Positions 14,780 through 14,866 of a DNA stretch of 14,866 nt are shown piece by piece; within the stretch, counting starts at the first letter, position 1; every line of letters begins with the position of its first letter. The stretch spans positions 1-14,866 of the forward strand of contig CAZDLO010000089.1 in the NCBI GenBank assembly GCA_964506325.1. Direction: 5' to 3'. A program made the translations under genes and the position numbers. The notes beneath the pieces were generated by a model. That model did no database searches. It saw only the letters and a list, made by a program, of their open reading frames with translations, and had not been told where the DNA came from. The stretch comes from CAINVV01 sp964506325 (GTDB lineage: Bacteria > Bacteroidota > Bacteroidia > Bacteroidales > Prolixibacteraceae).

Positions 14780-14866
14780 AACCGGATGCGACCAGTATTC
14801 TGCAGGAAAACTTGTCCATGCCTAAATAACGTTGACCGATTTAGTTCTAAATTTGTTTCTTTTCTT
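14780..14866 (-). pseudogene. Upstream PAS portion of the hybrid kinase, separated by a frameshift
   Basis: In the kinase frame, homology continues upstream as TSFPAEYWSHPVL, a typical PAC strand pair, then an in-frame TAG occurs at 14824-14822. The neighbouring frame reads NRSTLFRHG up to about 14816. Joining the two at the GG of GGACAAG gives LFRHG-TSFPAEYWS, the usual PAS pattern. One base therefore appears to be missing near 14815-14817. It may be a true frameshift or a sequencing or assembly error close to the window end. The gene is also cut by the window edge. Confidence 0.6.

Noticed and set aside
1..14866. SusC/SusD pair, tRNA or rRNA genes, transposase gene
   Set aside because: I looked for TonB-dependent receptor or SusD-like proteins, cloverleaf-like sequence and transposase motifs and found none.

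Overview
The window looks like a piece of a Bacteroidota genome, probably from an environmental or metagenomic assembly. The evidence is a dense cluster of exported glycan-active enzymes (GH95, GH127, GH29, GH92, a SASA-type acetylesterase and a secreted FAD protein), gene starts without clear Shine-Dalgarno sequences, one upstream match to the Bacteroidota TAnnTTTG promoter element, a PAS/HisKA/HATPase/REC hybrid kinase, and small palindromic repeats in the spacers. A run of exactly 100 N at 5737-5836 is a scaffold gap.

Layout. 1-350 is non-coding and holds a short inverted repeat and a MITE-like element (127-277). 351-2675 (-) is a GH95 alpha-L-fucosidase/alpha-L-galactosidase. 2676-3566 is an 891-base divergent spacer whose right half carries two copies, 250 bases apart, of a palindrome-ended repeat. 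3567-5459 (+) is a GH127-type enzyme with the Glu-x-Cys/Cys-Cys zinc signature. 5460-5893 is a scrambled junction with three copies of a perfect 16-bp hairpin, a duplicated 173-bp segment and the N gap. From 13352 down to 5894 (-) four genes run in the same direction: GH92, GH29, an FAD oxidoreductase with an N-terminal beta-sandwich-like region, and a sialate O-acetylesterase-like SGNH hydrolase. 13544-14866 (-) is the C-terminal part of a hybrid histidine kinase, frameshifted in its PAS domain at the window edge.

How the genes may work together. Every enzyme carries a Sec-type signal peptide and none has a lipobox Cys, so all are predicted periplasmic. Together they look like the side-chain-trimming part of a polysaccharide utilisation locus: de-O-acetylation, removal of alpha-L-fucose or L-galactose, removal of an L-arabinofuranose-like sugar, and an alpha-mannoside or mannosyl-phosphate activity. 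No SusC/SusD pair, transporter or endo-acting enzyme is present, so the locus either continues outside the window or is a satellite locus. The substrate cannot be fixed from sequence.

The most interesting points are: a GH92 whose usual catalytic-acid Glu is Gln (Q582), as I recall for a mannosyl-phosphate-cleaving GH92; an exported flavoprotein encoded among glycosidases; a kinase whose receiver domain has Ala where the phospho-accepting Asp should be; and paired MITE-like elements. The 5.4-6.0 kb junction is best treated as a possible assembly artefact.
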